Positions 1 to 10,598 of a DNA stretch of 64,000 nucleotides are shown here, piece by piece. A program made the translations under genes and the position numbers. This DNA comes from Rhabdaerophilum sp. SD176 (GTDB lineage: Bacteria > Pseudomonadota > Alphaproteobacteria > Rhizobiales > Beijerinckiaceae). Within the stretch, counting starts at the first letter, position 1; each line of letters begins with the position of its first letter. Location of the stretch: assembly GCF_030143245.1 (NCBI RefSeq), contig NZ_JARJNS010000007.1:62001-126000 (forward strand), written 5' to 3'. The notes under the pieces were generated by a model that made no database searches, was not told where the DNA came from, and was given only the letters and a program-made list of their open reading frames with translations.

Positions 1-2273
1 AGATCATCGCGCTCACGCACGCTGTTGCGGTAGATCTGGTCTTTCCCCGGGCGATACTGCACCGGCTGGTGGATATCCGCCTGATACCAGGCCGCCGCCC
101 GCAACGTGAAAGCGGGGTCGGCCAGATGCGGCCGCCCAAGCGCGACGAGATCGGCCCGCCCCGCCGCGATGATCGTGTTCATCTGGTCGGCACTGGTAAT
201 CGCGCCAACGCACATCGTGGCGATGCGCGCCTCGTTGCGGATCCGGTCGGAGAACGGCGTCTGGAACATGCGGCCGTAATTCGGCTTTGCATCATGAACC
301 GTCTGCCCGGTGGAAACGTCGATCAGGTCACAGCCCTCGGCCGCGAAAGCCTCGGCGATCGCCACTGAATCCGCGCCCGAAAGCCCACCTTCCTTCCAGT
401 CTGTCGCAGAGATGCGCACCGACATCGGCTTCTCCGCAGGCCAGGCCCGGCGCAGGGCGCGGAACACCTCCAGCGGGAAGCGCAGCCGGTTCTCGAGGCT
501 GCCGCCATAGACATCCTTCCGGTGGTTGGTCAGCGGCGAGAGGAAGCTGGCCAGCAGGTAACCATGGGCCGCATGCATTTCCAGCATGTCGAATCCGGCG
601 CGATGGCCCCGCTCGGCTGCCGCGACGAACTCGGCGATCACCCGGTCCATCCCGGCGCGGTCCAGCTCGGCCGGCACCTGGCTGTCGGGGTAATAGGGCA
701 AGGGCGAGGCCGAGACGATCGGCCAGGCGCCGCCCGGCAACGGCCGGTCCATGCCCTCCCACATCAGCTTGGTCGCGCCCTTCTGGCCGGCATGGCCGAG
801 TTGCAGCGCGATCTTCGCCGCCGAATTCGCATGCACGAAATCAACGATGCGCTTCCACGCGGCTTCCTGCCCGTCCGTGTAGAGGCCGGCACAGCCCGGG
901 GTGATCCGCGCATCCTCGGCCACGCAGACCATCTCGGTGAAGACAAGACCGGCCCCGCCCACGGCGCGGGAGCCGTAATGCATCAGGTGCCAGTCCTGCG
1001 GCAGGCCATCGACCGCCGAATACTGGCACATGGGCGAGACCACCGCACGGTTCTCCAGCTTCATCTCGCGCAGCCGGAACGGCTGGAACAGCGGTGGCAC
1101 CGGCGAGCCATCACGGCGGCCCTTCGCATCCGGCCTGATGGCGTCCGCCACCATCCGGTCAACGGCGGCCACCATTTCCGGGGCACGCAGCGCAAGGTTG
1201 TCATAGGTGATCGCCTTGGAGCGCGTCATCAGCCCGAAGGCGAAGCGCAAGGGCTCGAAATGCCAGAAGCGCCGCACATCCTCGAACCAGACGAGGCTGA
1301 CATCCGCCGCATGCTGGGTCTTCTCGACATCCTCGCGCCGCGCCGTCTCGAAATGGGCGAGTGCCGCCGGCACGTCCAGCCCCTTGGCATGAAACGCCTC
1401 GTGCAGCGCGATCGAATCCTCCATGGCGAGCTTGGTGCCCGAGCCGATGGAGAAATGCGCCGTTGCCTTCGCGTCGCCGAGCAGGACGATATTGTCCTTC
1501 ACCCAGCGCGCGCAACGGATCATCGGGAAGTTCCGCCACATCGACCGGTTGGTGATCAGCCGGTGGCCCTGCAACTCCTCAGCGAAGACGCCCTCGAGGA
1601 ATGCGGCGGATTGCGCCTCGTCCATCCGGTCGAGGCCGGCCTTGCGGAAGGTTGCCGGGTCGGTTTCCAGCACCCAGGTCGAATGGCCGGGCTCGTACTG
1701 GTAGCAATGCGCGATGAAGATGCCTTGCTCGGTCTCCTTGAAGAAGAAGGTGAAGGCATCGAACGGCCGGGTGGAGCCCATCCAGGTGAAATGGTTGGGG
1801 CGCAGGTCGGTTTCCGGCTGGAAATGGCCGCGATGCGTTTCGCGGATCCGGCTGTTGATGCCATCCGCCGCCACGACGAGGTCGTGAGTCGCGGCAAGCG
1901 CGTCGCCGTCGACCACCTCTTCCGAAAAGACCAGCTTCACGCCGAGTTCCCGCGCCCGGGCCTGCAGCAGCATCAGCAGGGTCCGCCGCGAGCAGCCGCA
2001 GAAGCCGTTGCCGCCGACGCGGTGGACAGCGCCCTTGAAATGGATTTCGATGTCATCCCAATAGGCGAAGCTGTCGGCGATGGCCCGGTAGCTCGGGGCA
2101 TCTGTCGCGCGGAACGTGTCGAGGGTCTGGTCGGAAAAGACGACGCCGAAGCCGAATGTATCGTCGGGACGGTTGCGCTCGTAGACCGTGATGTCAAGCG
2201 CGGGCCAGTCCCGCTTCATCAGGAGCGCGTAATACAAACCGGCAGGCCCACCGCCGACAACCGCAATGCGCAT
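1..2273 (-). CDS. Fused 2-aminobenzoyl-CoA / salicylyl-CoA monooxygenase-reductase (3' end beyond window)
   Basis: The minus-strand frame is open from the ATG at 2271-2273 to the left edge (about 757 residues visible). The N-terminal ~380 residues form an FAD aromatic hydroxylase that begins [20 protein letters not shown] (dinucleotide-binding GxGxxG) and carries a later GD motif ([17 protein letters not shown]). The C-terminal half is an old-yellow-enzyme FMN domain, with the [14 protein letters not shown] and YGGSLENR signatures. This fusion is the architecture of 2-aminobenzoyl-CoA monooxygenase/reductase and of the related salicylyl-CoA 5-hydroxylase. It would hydroxylate and dearomatise the CoA-activated ring in the cytoplasm. 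Family members are about 770-790 residues, so only a short C-terminus is missing. It is divergent from the SDR-ligase operon. Choosing between aminobenzoyl- and salicylyl-CoA is inference; the adjacent RidA favours an amino substrate. Confidence 0.85.
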   Translation of the reverse strand, partial: MRIAVVGGGPAGLYYALLMKRDWPALDITVYERNRPDDTFGFGVVFSDQTLDTFRATDAPSYRAIADSFAYWDDIEIHFKGAVHRVGGNGFCGCSRRTLLMLLQARARELGVKLVFSEEVVDGDALAATHDLVVAADGINSRIRETHRGHFQPETDLRPNHFTWMGSTRPFDAFTFFFKETEQGIFIAHCYQYEPGHSTWVLETDPATFRKAGLDRMDEAQSAAFLEGVFAEELQGHRLITNRSMWRNFPMIRCARWVKDNIVLLGDAKATAHFSIGSGTKLAMEDSIALHEAFHAKGLDVPAALAHFETARREDVEKTQHAADVSLVWFEDVRRFWHFEPLRFAFGLMTRSKAITYDNLALRAPEMVAAVDRMVADAIRPDAKGRRDGSPVPPLFQPFRLREMKLENRAVVSPMCQYSAVDGLPQDWHLMHYGSRAVGGAGLVFTEMVCVAEDARITPGCAGLYTDGQEAAWKRIVDFVHANSAAKIALQLGHAGQKGATKLMWEGMDRPLPGGAWPIVSASPLPYYPDSQVPAELDRAGMDRVIAEFVAAAERGHRAGFDMLEMHAAHGYLLASFLSPLTNHRKDVYGGSLENRLRFPLEVFRALRRAWPAEKPMSVRISATDWKEGGLSGADSVAIAEAFAAEGCDLIDVSTGQTVHDAKPNYGRMFQTPFSDRIRNEARIATMCVGAITSADQMNTIIAAGRADLVALGRPHLADPAFTLRAAAWYQADIHQPVQYRPGKDQIYRNSVRERDD

Positions 2274-2300
2274 GGCACCCTCCCGCGATCGAGTGCAAGC

Positions 2301-2317
2301 ATTTTAAGCTTGAAATA
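2301..2317. promoter_or_regulatory. Putative MarR operator, copy 1
   Basis: ATTTTAAGCTTGAAATA is a near-palindrome (TTTnAAGCTTnAAA) 28 bp upstream of the monooxygenase start. The identical 17-mer occurs at 14628-14644 upstream of the transporter binding-protein gene. Symmetry, AT-richness within GC-rich DNA and position suggest an operator, probably for the MarR at 3258-3788. A weaker related element, TTTGAATATGAAA, lies about 150 bp further into the divergent region, nearer the SDR start. The regulator assignment is inference. Confidence 0.6.
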
Positions 2318-2508
2318 TTTTTGTGGCAAGCGGCATCCGTGCCGCAGCCTTCCCTTTCGGGTGATGCCCCGGAAATGAGGATCACAAGTTGTTGATTTAT
2401 AGTCCATACCGTCGGCAATGGTGGCGCGTTTGCATCGCAAGAGGCGCCTGACTGGACAATTAGTTTGAATATGAAATAATAACCCTCATCCTTGCATGAG
2501 GGGGCGAA

Positions 2509-3258
2509 ATGCCAAGCCTGACGGGCCAACACGCGCTGGTGACCGGCGGCAGCCGAGGGATCGGGCAGGCCGTGGCGGCAGCCCTGAAGGGCGCCGGGGC
2601 CCGCGTCACGATTACCGGGCGGGACCGGGCGCGCCTCGAATCGGCTTTGGCCGAGGGCTGGGCGGATGCCGCCTTCCCGCTCGACCTGACCGATGAAGCC
2701 GGCACCGCCCCCGCCATCGCCGCCCTTGGCCCGCTCGACATCGTCGTGGCCAATGCCGGTGGCGCCGAAACGCAAGCCTTCCTCAAGGCCGATGCCGCGC
2801 ATTGGCGACGGATGCTCGATCTCAACCTCATCGGCACGATGCTGACCTTCCAGGCGGCGCTGCCGGCGATGATCGAGCGCCGGCGCGGGCGGCTGATCAC
2901 CATCGCCTCCACCGCCGCCCATCGCGGCTATGCCTACACCGCCGCCTATGCTGCCTCGAAACATGCCGTGCTCGGCATGGTCCGCTCACTGGCGCTCGAG
3001 GTGGCGCGGCATGGCATCACCGTCAATGCCGTCTCGCCCGGCTTCACCGATACCGATCTTGTCGCCGGCGCCGTGGATCGCCTGCAGGACAAGGGCGGGC
3101 TCGACCGCGATGCCGCCAAGGCGAAGCTGGCCGCGGAAAACCCGCTCGGCCGGCTGATCCGCCCGGAAGAGGTTGCCGCCAGCGTGCTCTTCCTCGCCGG
3201 GGAAGGCGCAACCGGACTCTCGGGCCAGTCCATTCTCGTCAATGGCGGGGAATTCTGA
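2509..3258 (+). CDS. SDR-family NAD(P)-dependent oxidoreductase
   Basis: This is a 249-residue classical short-chain dehydrogenase. It has TGGSRGIG at residues ~11-18 (cofactor binding), a NAGG motif, a catalytic serine in ITIAST and a YAASK catalytic Tyr-Lys pair. The first gene of the plus-strand catabolic operon, it is preceded by a GAGGGGG ribosome site and its stop overlaps the next start (TGATG). Within a CoA-ester pathway it is a plausible hydroxyacyl/oxo-intermediate dehydrogenase acting after dearomatisation. The exact substrate is not visible from sequence. Confidence 0.88.
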   Translation: MPSLTGQHALVTGGSRGIGQAVAAALKGAGARVTITGRDRARLESALAEGWADAAFPLDLTDEAGTAPAIAALGPLDIVVANAGGAETQAFLKADAAHWRRMLDLNLIGTMLTFQAALPAMIERRRGRLITIASTAAHRGYAYTAAYAASKHAVLGMVRSLALEVARHGITVNAVSPGFTDTDLVAGAVDRLQDKGGLDRDAAKAKLAAENPLGRLIRPEEVAASVLFLAGEGATGLSGQSILVNGGEF

Positions 3259-3788
3259 TGGAAACGCCGGATGCCTTCCGCCCGCTCGACCGCGAGACGA
3301 AGGCCAGCGAGCGCCCGGGCGACCACAAGGATGAGCTGCGCCTCTGGCTGCGGCTCCTCACCTGCTCGACCATGATCGAGCGCGAGATCCGCCGCCGCCT
3401 GCGCGAGGAATTCCGCACCACCCTGCCCCGCTTCGACCTGATGGCGCAGCTCGAGAAATCCGCCACCGGCATGACGGTGGGCGAGGTTTCGCAGCGTCTC
3501 ATGGTCTCGAACGGCAATGTGACGACCGTCGTGGCCGGCCTCGTCGAGGAAGGGCTGGTCGACAAGCGACCGGCCCCGCATGACCGCCGCGTGCAGGTCC
3601 TCTCGCTGACAGCGTCGGGCCGCCGCCAGTTCCGCATCATGGCGGAACGGCACGAGGAATGGATCGCCGATCTCTTCGCCGGCCTCGGCGGTGCCGACCT
3701 GCCGGCGCTGATGCGGCTGCTGGGCACCACGAAACAATCGATCCAGGGCGCCATCCGTCGGGCCGGCGCCGAAGCGGAGGAAGCATGA
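3258..3788 (+). CDS. MarR-family transcriptional regulator of the aromatic-CoA operon
   Basis: A 176-residue protein with a MarR winged helix. The stretch [35 protein letters not shown] leads into the recognition helix, followed by the wing [11 protein letters not shown]. Its ATG overlaps the SDR stop (TGATG) and the next gene begins inside its last codons, so it is translated as part of the operon. MarR regulators inside aryl-CoA clusters commonly respond to the CoA thioester. The shared palindromes at 2301 and 14628 are its best candidate binding sites. The ligand and site assignment are inferred. Confidence 0.85.
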   Translation: METPDAFRPLDRETKASERPGDHKDELRLWLRLLTCSTMIEREIRRRLREEFRTTLPRFDLMAQLEKSATGMTVGEVSQRLMVSNGNVTTVVAGLVEEGLVDKRPAPHDRRVQVLSLTASGRRQFRIMAERHEEWIADLFAGLGGADLPALMRLLGTTKQSIQGAIRRAGAEAEEA

Positions 3789-4618
3789 GCGTCGCCAATG
3801 CCACCATCCTGCCGGTCGCGGCGGCGATACCGGCGCATTTCCGCCTCTCGGTTTCCGGCAAGCGGGCGACGATCACGCTTGACCGGCCGGACAAGAAGAA
3901 CCCGCTCACCTTCGAGAGCTATCGCGAACTGACGGATCTCTTCCTCGCCCTGCAGAAGGAAGAGACGGTGAAGGCCATCGTCGTCACCGGTGCCGGCGGC
4001 AATTTCTGCTCCGGCGGCGACGTCTTCGAGATCATCGGCCCGCTTGTCGAGATGGACACCGCCAACCTCCTGAAATTCACCCGGATGACCGGCGAGCTGG
4101 TCAAGGCGATGCGCGCCTGCCCGCAGCCGGTCATCGCTGCGATTGACGGAATCTGCGCCGGGGCCGGCGCGATCATCGCCATGGCCTCCGATATCCGCCT
4201 CGGTACGACCGGCGCCAAGATCGCCTTCCTCTTCAACCGCGTCGGCCTTGCCGGCTGCGATATGGGCGCCTGCGCCATGCTCCCCCGTATCATCGGGCAG
4301 GGCCGCGCGGCGGAACTGCTCTATACCGGCCGCGTCCTGCGCGGCGAGGAGGCGGAACGCTGGGGCTTCCTCAACCGTCTCGTCGCGCCTGAAACACTGC
4401 TGGCCGAGGCCGAGGCTCTGGCCCAGGAACTGGCCGATGGGCCGACCTTCGCCAATGCCATGACCAAGCGCATGCTGGAAATGGAATGGGCGATGTCGGT
4501 CGAGAGCGCCATCGAGGCCGAGGCGGTGGCGCAGGCGCTCTGCATGCAGACCGAGGATTTCGCCCGCGCCTACCGCGCCTTCGCTGCCAAGCAGAAACCG
4601 GCTTTCGAGGGGAATTGA
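3785..4618 (+). CDS. Enoyl-CoA hydratase/isomerase family protein
   Basis: A 277-residue crotonase-fold protein. Oxyanion-hole segments are visible at GNFCSGGDV (~residues 70-78) and [15 protein letters not shown], followed by [17 protein letters not shown]. The ATG at 3785 has a strong GGAGGAAG ribosome site and overlaps the MarR stop. It would hydrate or hydrolyse a CoA-bound intermediate in the beta-oxidation-like lower part of the aminobenzoyl/salicylyl-CoA route. It could also be a ring-opening crotonase; sequence alone does not decide this. Confidence 0.88.
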   Translation: MSVANATILPVAAAIPAHFRLSVSGKRATITLDRPDKKNPLTFESYRELTDLFLALQKEETVKAIVVTGAGGNFCSGGDVFEIIGPLVEMDTANLLKFTRMTGELVKAMRACPQPVIAAIDGICAGAGAIIAMASDIRLGTTGAKIAFLFNRVGLAGCDMGACAMLPRIIGQGRAAELLYTGRVLRGEEAERWGFLNRLVAPETLLAEAEALAQELADGPTFANAMTKRMLEMEWAMSVESAIEAEAVAQALCMQTEDFARAYRAFAAKQKPAFEGN

Positions 4619-4621
4619 CGG

Positions 4622-5803
4622 ATGATCTCCCTCGGCGACACGCTCGACTGGCCCTTCTTTGCCACCCATCATCGCGAACACGCGCAGGCCCTGACGGCCT
4701 GGGCGGATGCGACGCTGCCCGCCCTGCCGCATGACGACGTGGATGAGGCCTGCCGCGCCCGCGTCGCCGCGCTCGGCAAGGCCGGTTTCCTCCGGGCTTG
4801 CGTGCCGTCGGCCTATGGCGGGCTGCATCCCGGCTTTGATGTCCGCACGCTCTGTCTCACGCGCGAGATCCTCGCGGCCCGCGATGGCCTCGCCGATTTC
4901 GCCTTCGCGATGCAGGGCCTCGGGACCGGCTCGATCACGCTGGCCGGCTCGGAGGCGCTGAAGCAGCGCTACCTCCCGGCCATCGCCCGGGGCGAGACCA
5001 TCGCCGCCTTTGCCCTGTCGGAGAAGGAAGCCGGCTCGGACGTCGCGGCTCTGGCGACAATGGCTGTTCCGGACGGCAATGATCATGTCCGGATCGACGG
5101 GAACAAGACCTGGATCTCGAATGGCGGTATTGCCGATCATTACGTCGTCTTCGCCCGCACCGGCGAGGCCCCCGGCGCGAAGGGCCTCTCGGCTTTTGTG
5201 GTCGAGGCGGGAATGCCGGGCCTGACCATCGCGGAGCGCATCGAGGTCATCGCCCCGCATCCGCTGGCCACGCTGCATTTCGACGGCTGCCGCGTGCCCG
5301 TGGCAAACCGGCTCGGTGCCCCGGGCGATGGCTTCCGCATCGCCATGGCAACGCTCGATATCTTCCGTTCCACGGTCGGAGCCGCCGCGCTGGGTTTCGC
5401 CCGACGGGCACAGCACGAGGCGCTGGAACGCGCCACGAACCGCAAGCTCTTCGGCGGCGTCCTCGGCGACCTGCAACTCGCCCAGGCCTCGCTCGCGGAG
5501 AACGAGGCCGAAATCGAGGCTGCGGCCCTGCTGGTCTACCGCGCGGCCTGGGCGAAGGACCGCGGCGCGGCCCGCGTCACCCGCGAGGCGGCGCTCGCCA
5601 AGATGGTCGCCACCGAGAATGCCCAGCGCGTAATCGACCGGTCCCTGCAATTGCATGGCGGCCTCGGCGTCACGAAGGGCGTCAAGGTCGAGGAACTCTA
5701 TCGCGAGATCCGCGCCCTCAGGATCTACGAGGGCGCAACCGATGTGCAGAAGATCGTCATCGCCCGCGAGGCCCTCAAGGCCCACGGGTCCCGGAAAGGC
5801 TAG
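4622..5803 (+). CDS. Acyl-CoA dehydrogenase family protein
   Basis: A 393-residue flavoprotein with the acyl-CoA dehydrogenase signatures [11 protein letters not shown] (~residues 135-145), KTWISNG, and a C-terminal [11 protein letters not shown] that holds the catalytic-base glutamate position and the nucleotide-contact region. It starts 3 bp after the hydratase stop. It would oxidise a cyclic or ring-opened acyl-CoA intermediate and pass electrons to ETF. Length and motifs are typical of the family and nothing is truncated. Confidence 0.9.
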   Translation: MISLGDTLDWPFFATHHREHAQALTAWADATLPALPHDDVDEACRARVAALGKAGFLRACVPSAYGGLHPGFDVRTLCLTREILAARDGLADFAFAMQGLGTGSITLAGSEALKQRYLPAIARGETIAAFALSEKEAGSDVAALATMAVPDGNDHVRIDGNKTWISNGGIADHYVVFARTGEAPGAKGLSAFVVEAGMPGLTIAERIEVIAPHPLATLHFDGCRVPVANRLGAPGDGFRIAMATLDIFRSTVGAAALGFARRAQHEALERATNRKLFGGVLGDLQLAQASLAENEAEIEAAALLVYRAAWAKDRGAARVTREAALAKMVATENAQRVIDRSLQLHGGLGVTKGVKVEELYREIRALRIYEGATDVQKIVIAREALKAHGSRKG

Positions 5804-5812
5804 GAGAGCGCC

Positions 5813-7459
5813 ATGTTCAGATCGGGGCATGTGGACAGTTTCTGCCGGGACAGCCTGCCGCCGCCGGATCAATGGCCCGATCTCCGCCTCGCCGAGGCCG
5901 GCCTCGCCTATCCCGAACGGCTGAATGTCGTCACCGAACTGGTTGATTCCCACATCGCTGCCGGGCGCGGGGACCGCATTGCGATTCTCGCCGAGGGAGT
6001 CCGCTGGACTTATGCCGAGCTGGCCGGACGGATCAACCGCATCGCCAATGTGCTCGTCCGCGATCTCGGGCTGGTGCCGGGCCAGCGCGTCCTGCTGCGC
6101 GCGCCGAACAACCCAATGCTGGTCGCTGCCTATTTCGCCGTATTGAAGGCCGGTGGTGTCGCCGTGGCCACCATGCCCATGTTGCGGGCCCGCGAACTGG
6201 CCTATCCGCTGATGAAGGCGCGCATTGCGCTTGCCCTGTGCGATCACCGCCTGATGGAGGATCTCGAGGCGGCCTGCGAACTCGCGCCGGTGCTCGAGCG
6301 GATCGTCACCTTCGGGGGCGGCGAGCTTGAAGCGCTGATGGACCAGCCGGGCTACGAAACCTTCACGGCCGCCGATACCGCGCAGGACGATGTCTGCCTG
6401 ATCGGCTTCACCTCGGGCACGACCGGCGAGCCCAAGGGCACGATGCATTTCCACCGCGACCTGCTGGCCATCTGCGATGGCTACGGCGCGCGGGTCCTCG
6501 CCGCCGATCCGGACGATCGCTTCATCGGTTCGCCGCCCCTCGCCTTCACCTTCGGCCTTGGCGGGCTGGTGCTCTTCCCGTTCCGGATCGGTGCGGCCAC
6601 CATCCTGCTCGAGAAAGCCGGCCCGCCCGACCTGCTGCCCGCCATCGCGGCCCACCGCGCGACCGTTTGCTTCACCGCGCCGACGGCCTATCGCGCCATG
6701 CTCGACAAGCTGGGCGAACAGGATGTCTCCAGCCTGCGCATCTGCGTCTCGGCCGGCGAGGCCCTGCCGAAAGCCACCTTCGAGGCCTGGCAGGCGAAAA
6801 CCGGCATTCCGCTGATGGATGGGATCGGCGCGACGGAGATGCTGCATATCTTCATCGCCGCGCCGCGCGGGCAGATCCGCCCCGGCGCGACCGGCCTGCC
6901 GGTGCCCGGCTACGAGGCGCGGATCCTCGACGAGGCCGGCAACCCGGTCCCTGACGGCACGCCCGGCCGCCTCGCCGTGCGCGGCCCGACCGGCTGCCGG
7001 TATCTCGCCGATCCGCGCCAGGCGAAATATGTCGCCGGTGGCTGGAACATCACCGGCGATACCTATCTGCGCGATGCGGATGGCTATTTCTGGTATCGGG
7101 CGCGCTCGGACGACATGATCATCTCCGCCGGCTACAATATTGCCGGCCCGGAAGTCGAGGCGAGCCTGCTGACCCATCCCGCCGTGGCCGAATGCGGGGT
7201 GGTCGGCGTGCCCGATGCCGAGCGCGGCATGATCGTCCGGGCCTATATCGTGCTGCGCGAGGGAAATTCCGGCGATGCGGCGATGACCAAGCGCCTGCAG
7301 GACCATGTGAAGGCGGATATTGCTCCCTACAAATACCCGCGCGACATCATCTATCTCGCCAGCCTGCCGAAAACCCAGACCGGCAAGTTGCAACGATTCG
7401 AATTGCGGCGCATGGCTCTCGAACAGGCCAGGCCCGCCGAGGCAAAGCAGGCGAGCTGA
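5813..7459 (+). CDS. Benzoate/2-aminobenzoate-CoA ligase family protein (AMP-forming)
   Basis: A 548-residue ANL-superfamily acyl-CoA synthetase. It shows the P-loop-like motif GFTSGTTGEPKGTMH (~residues 200-214), GIGATEMLH, GDTYLRDADGYFWYRARSDDMI and the C-terminal catalytic lysine in KTQTGKLQR. Its overall pattern matches the benzoate-CoA ligase subgroup. It would activate the aromatic acid to its CoA thioester with ATP, which is the entry step of the operon. The link to the adjacent aminobenzoyl/salicylyl-CoA monooxygenase points to anthranilate or salicylate as substrate. Confidence 0.88.
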   Translation: MFRSGHVDSFCRDSLPPPDQWPDLRLAEAGLAYPERLNVVTELVDSHIAAGRGDRIAILAEGVRWTYAELAGRINRIANVLVRDLGLVPGQRVLLRAPNNPMLVAAYFAVLKAGGVAVATMPMLRARELAYPLMKARIALALCDHRLMEDLEAACELAPVLERIVTFGGGELEALMDQPGYETFTAADTAQDDVCLIGFTSGTTGEPKGTMHFHRDLLAICDGYGARVLAADPDDRFIGSPPLAFTFGLGGLVLFPFRIGAATILLEKAGPPDLLPAIAAHRATVCFTAPTAYRAMLDKLGEQDVSSLRICVSAGEALPKATFEAWQAKTGIPLMDGIGATEMLHIFIAAPRGQIRPGATGLPVPGYEARILDEAGNPVPDGTPGRLAVRGPTGCRYLADPRQAKYVAGGWNITGDTYLRDADGYFWYRARSDDMIISAGYNIAGPEVEASLLTHPAVAECGVVGVPDAERGMIVRAYIVLREGNSGDAAMTKRLQDHVKADIAPYKYPRDIIYLASLPKTQTGKLQRFELRRMALEQARPAEAKQAS

Positions 7460-7502
7460 GGCCACGAGAAACAAGGCGCAACCGCGCCACACGGAGGAAG
7501 AC

Positions 7503-7937
7503 ATGTCGATTTCGGCGCTGAAAGCAGCCGTCCTGCAGGGCGGCGGGCCCGTGCCCATCCAGCCGGAAGGCTGGCCGCGCCCGCGCGGCTATGCCAATGG
7601 CATGATGGCGCGCGGCACGCTGGTCCTGACCGGCGGGGTCGTCGGCTGGGATGCGGAAGAGCGCTTCCCCGAGGGCCTTGTTGCGCAGACGCGGCAGGCC
7701 CTCGCCAATATCGTCGCGATCCTCGAAGCCGGCGGAGCCCGGCCTGACCAGCTCATGCGCATGACCTGGTATGTCACCGATTTGGCAGCCTATCGCGCCA
7801 GCCTGCCGGAGATCGGTGCGGCCTATCGCGAGACGATCGGCCGGCATTTCCCGGCCATGGCGCTTGTGCAGGTGGTTTCGCTGGTCGAGCCGCAGGCCGT
7901 GGTCGAGATCGAGGCCACGGCTGTCATCCCGGATTGA
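7503..7937 (+). CDS. RidA family protein
   Basis: A 144-residue YjgF/YER057c/UK114 (RidA) domain protein. It has the core motif TRQALANIVAILEAGGARPDQLMRMTWYV and a C-terminal EIEATAVIPD. The ATG at 7503 follows a GGAGGAAG site. RidA enzymes hydrolyse reactive enamine/imine intermediates. Within this operon it could release the amino group from the cyclic amino-oxo intermediate made from 2-aminobenzoyl-CoA; this is inference. Its stop (TGA at 7935-7937) overlaps a possible upstream start of the next gene. Confidence 0.88.
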   Translation: MSISALKAAVLQGGGPVPIQPEGWPRPRGYANGMMARGTLVLTGGVVGWDAEERFPEGLVAQTRQALANIVAILEAGGARPDQLMRMTWYVTDLAAYRASLPEIGAAYRETIGRHFPAMALVQVVSLVEPQAVVEIEATAVIPD

Positions 7938-7972
7938 TGGCACGGAACGGACGCGAAAGGCGGGAGCAGGAC

Positions 7973-9394
7973 ATGGCGAAGGCAGGATCCTCGGGAACCG
8001 GCAAATCCGGAACGGGCAAGGAAAAGGCGGGCAAATCCAAAACGGGCAAGGACAAGGGTGGCAAGGACAAGACAAACAAGCCGAAATCCGTGAAGCCGAA
8101 CCGCGCCATGGTCGTGGTCACGCATCCCTCGGCCCAGCCGTTCCGATCAGCGCCCAAGGTGCTGATCGCCGGCGCCGGCGTCGGCGGCCTGACCCTTGCG
8201 CTGATGCTGCATGCCCGCGGCGTCTCCTGCCGGATTTACGAACAGGCCAGCACGATCCGCGAGGTCGGCGCCGGCATCAACGCCCTGCCCCATGCGATCA
8301 AGGAACTCGCCCAGCTCGGCCTGCTCCCGGCTCTGGATGCGATCGCCGTGCGCACGAGCGAGCTCTACTACATGAACCGCACCGGGCAGGTGGTCTGGCG
8401 CGAGCCGCGCGGCATCGCCGCCGGCTTCGATGTGCCGCAATTCTCGATCCATCGCGGCCGTCTTCAGAAGGTGCTGCATGACGCCGTGATCGAACGCATG
8501 GGGCCCGGCGCCATCGTCACCGGCCGCAAGCTCACCGGCTTCGTCCAGGACGAGGGCGGCGTCACCGCCTGGTTCACCGACAGCATCGATGGCTCCGGCA
8601 GCGAGACCGTGCGCGGCGAAGTGCTGGTCGGGGCCGACGGCATCCATTCGGTGATCCGCGGCCATTACTATCCCGATCAGGGCCTGCCGCGCTGGAACGG
8701 TGTGCAGATGTGGCGCGGCTGCGCCGATTTCCCGGCCTTCATGGATGGCCGCAGCATGATCATCGCCGGCGGCATGAGCGGCAAGCTGGTGCTCTATCCG
8801 ATCGGCGAGGGCCAGAATCCGGAGACGCGCCTGACCAATTGGGTCGTCAATGTCCGCGTTTCCGACACGCCCCATCCGCCGGGCAAGGAAAGCTGGTCGC
8901 GCCGGGGACGGCTGGACGAGGTGCTGCCGCATGCCGCGCGCTTCGCCATTCCCGGCTTCGACGTGCTCGGCCTGATCCGCTCGACCGACGCGTTCTTCGA
9001 ATATCCGATGTGCGACCGCGATCCCCTGCCCCGCTGGACGCATGGCCGCGTCACCCTTCTGGGGGATGCCGCCCATCCGATGTATCCGGTCGGCTCGAAT
9101 GGCGCCGGCCAGGCCATTCTCGATGCGCGCTGCTTCGCGGATTGCTGGGTCAAGGCCGAGCATCCCTGGCAGGCTTTGCTTGCCTATGAGGCCGAGCGCC
9201 TGCCGAAAACTGCCGAAATCGTGACGCTCAACCGAAAGGGCGGGCCGGAACGCGTCATCGACGAGGTCGAGAAACTCGCGCCGGCCGGCTTCACGGATGT
9301 CGACCGCGTGCTGGGCTACGACGAGCGCAAGGCCATCGTGCGCGGCTATGCCGGCAAGGCCGGCTTCACGGTGCAGCAGCTGACGAAGATGTGA
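7973..9394 (+). CDS. FAD-dependent monooxygenase with Lys-rich N-terminal tail
   Basis: This is a flavin-dependent aromatic hydroxylase-type protein. The catalytic core starts near KVLIAGAGVGGLTLALML (GxGxxG) and has GADGIHSVIRG and GDAAHPMYPVGSNGAGQ. Similar proteins are annotated as PhzS-like or salicylate-hydroxylase-like. The ATG at 7973 has a GGGAGCAGG site and gives 473 residues; an ATG at 7937 overlaps the RidA stop. The first ~45 residues are a Gly-Lys-Ser-Thr tail with repeated GK/SK/DK units, unusual for this enzyme class. A start at 8108 (MVVVTH) would remove it. The substrate is unknown; it may hydroxylate the parent acid or a pathway by-product. Confidence 0.8.
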   Translation: MAKAGSSGTGKSGTGKEKAGKSKTGKDKGGKDKTNKPKSVKPNRAMVVVTHPSAQPFRSAPKVLIAGAGVGGLTLALMLHARGVSCRIYEQASTIREVGAGINALPHAIKELAQLGLLPALDAIAVRTSELYYMNRTGQVVWREPRGIAAGFDVPQFSIHRGRLQKVLHDAVIERMGPGAIVTGRKLTGFVQDEGGVTAWFTDSIDGSGSETVRGEVLVGADGIHSVIRGHYYPDQGLPRWNGVQMWRGCADFPAFMDGRSMIIAGGMSGKLVLYPIGEGQNPETRLTNWVVNVRVSDTPHPPGKESWSRRGRLDEVLPHAARFAIPGFDVLGLIRSTDAFFEYPMCDRDPLPRWTHGRVTLLGDAAHPMYPVGSNGAGQAILDARCFADCWVKAEHPWQALLAYEAERLPKTAEIVTLNRKGGPERVIDEVEKLAPAGFTDVDRVLGYDERKAIVRGYAGKAGFTVQQLTKM

Positions 9395-9407
9395 GGCACG
9401 GAGCGCC

Positions 9408-9857
9408 TCACGCATCCGGCGGCGGCAGGAAATCCACCTCGTGCTTGGCCGAGAGCGCCACCACCTCGGCCGGGTTCTGGTCCTTCATCGAATGAATGGC
9501 CCAGAAGAGATCATAGAGGCGACGGGTCGGCGAGACCCAGAAGAAGCATTTCACCACCTGGTCCGACTTGTTGAAAATGCCATGCGGCAGGCCCATCGGC
9601 AGGCGGATCAGGTCGCCCGGGCCGGCCTTGACCTCGCGTCCATCCAGCAGAAGCTCGAAATTGCCCTCGAGCATGTAGATGAATTCATCCTGCGTGACAT
9701 GGATATGCGGCGGCACGAACGTGCCGGGCGGGAAGGTCGCATGCCAGGAGAACGCGCTCTCGCAGACCTGCTTCGGCACATAGGTCTGCCCGAGAATGTT
9801 CCAGGAGATCCCGTCTATGCCTTCGCCGGCACGGGTGATTCCGGGGGTGAGCTTCAT
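9408..9857 (-). CDS. Cupin-domain protein
   Basis: A 149-residue single-cupin protein with the metal-binding motif PPHIHVTQDEFIYMLEG (two His and a Glu) and the second motif GLPHGIFN. The start at 9857 is chosen because GGGAGGA lies 6 nt upstream; the ATG at 9863 would touch that site. It is the last gene of the minus-strand transporter unit and is convergent with the flavin monooxygenase. Cupins of this size include dioxygenases, isomerases and sensors; no specific function can be assigned. The location suggests a role in the same aromatic pathway. Confidence 0.8.
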   Translation of the reverse strand: MKLTPGITRAGEGIDGISWNILGQTYVPKQVCESAFSWHATFPPGTFVPPHIHVTQDEFIYMLEGNFELLLDGREVKAGPGDLIRLPMGLPHGIFNKSDQVVKCFFWVSPTRRLYDLFWAIHSMKDQNPAEVVALSAKHEVDFLPPPDA

Positions 9858-9899
9858 GACCATTCCTCCCTTGGATTGTCGCGGCCAAACGTGCTGAAG

Positions 9900-10597
<698 letters not shown>

Positions 10598-10598
<1 letters not shown>

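Noticed and set aside
522-2378. A 618-codon plus-strand open frame
   Set aside because: It is antisense to the fused monooxygenase-reductase, whose motifs are clear, so it is a shadow frame.
3239-7558. A very long (1439-codon) minus-strand open frame opposite the SDR-to-ligase genes
   Set aside because: It is antisense to six well-supported genes. The lack of stops follows from GC-rich codon third positions, and the translation is low-complexity without family motifs.
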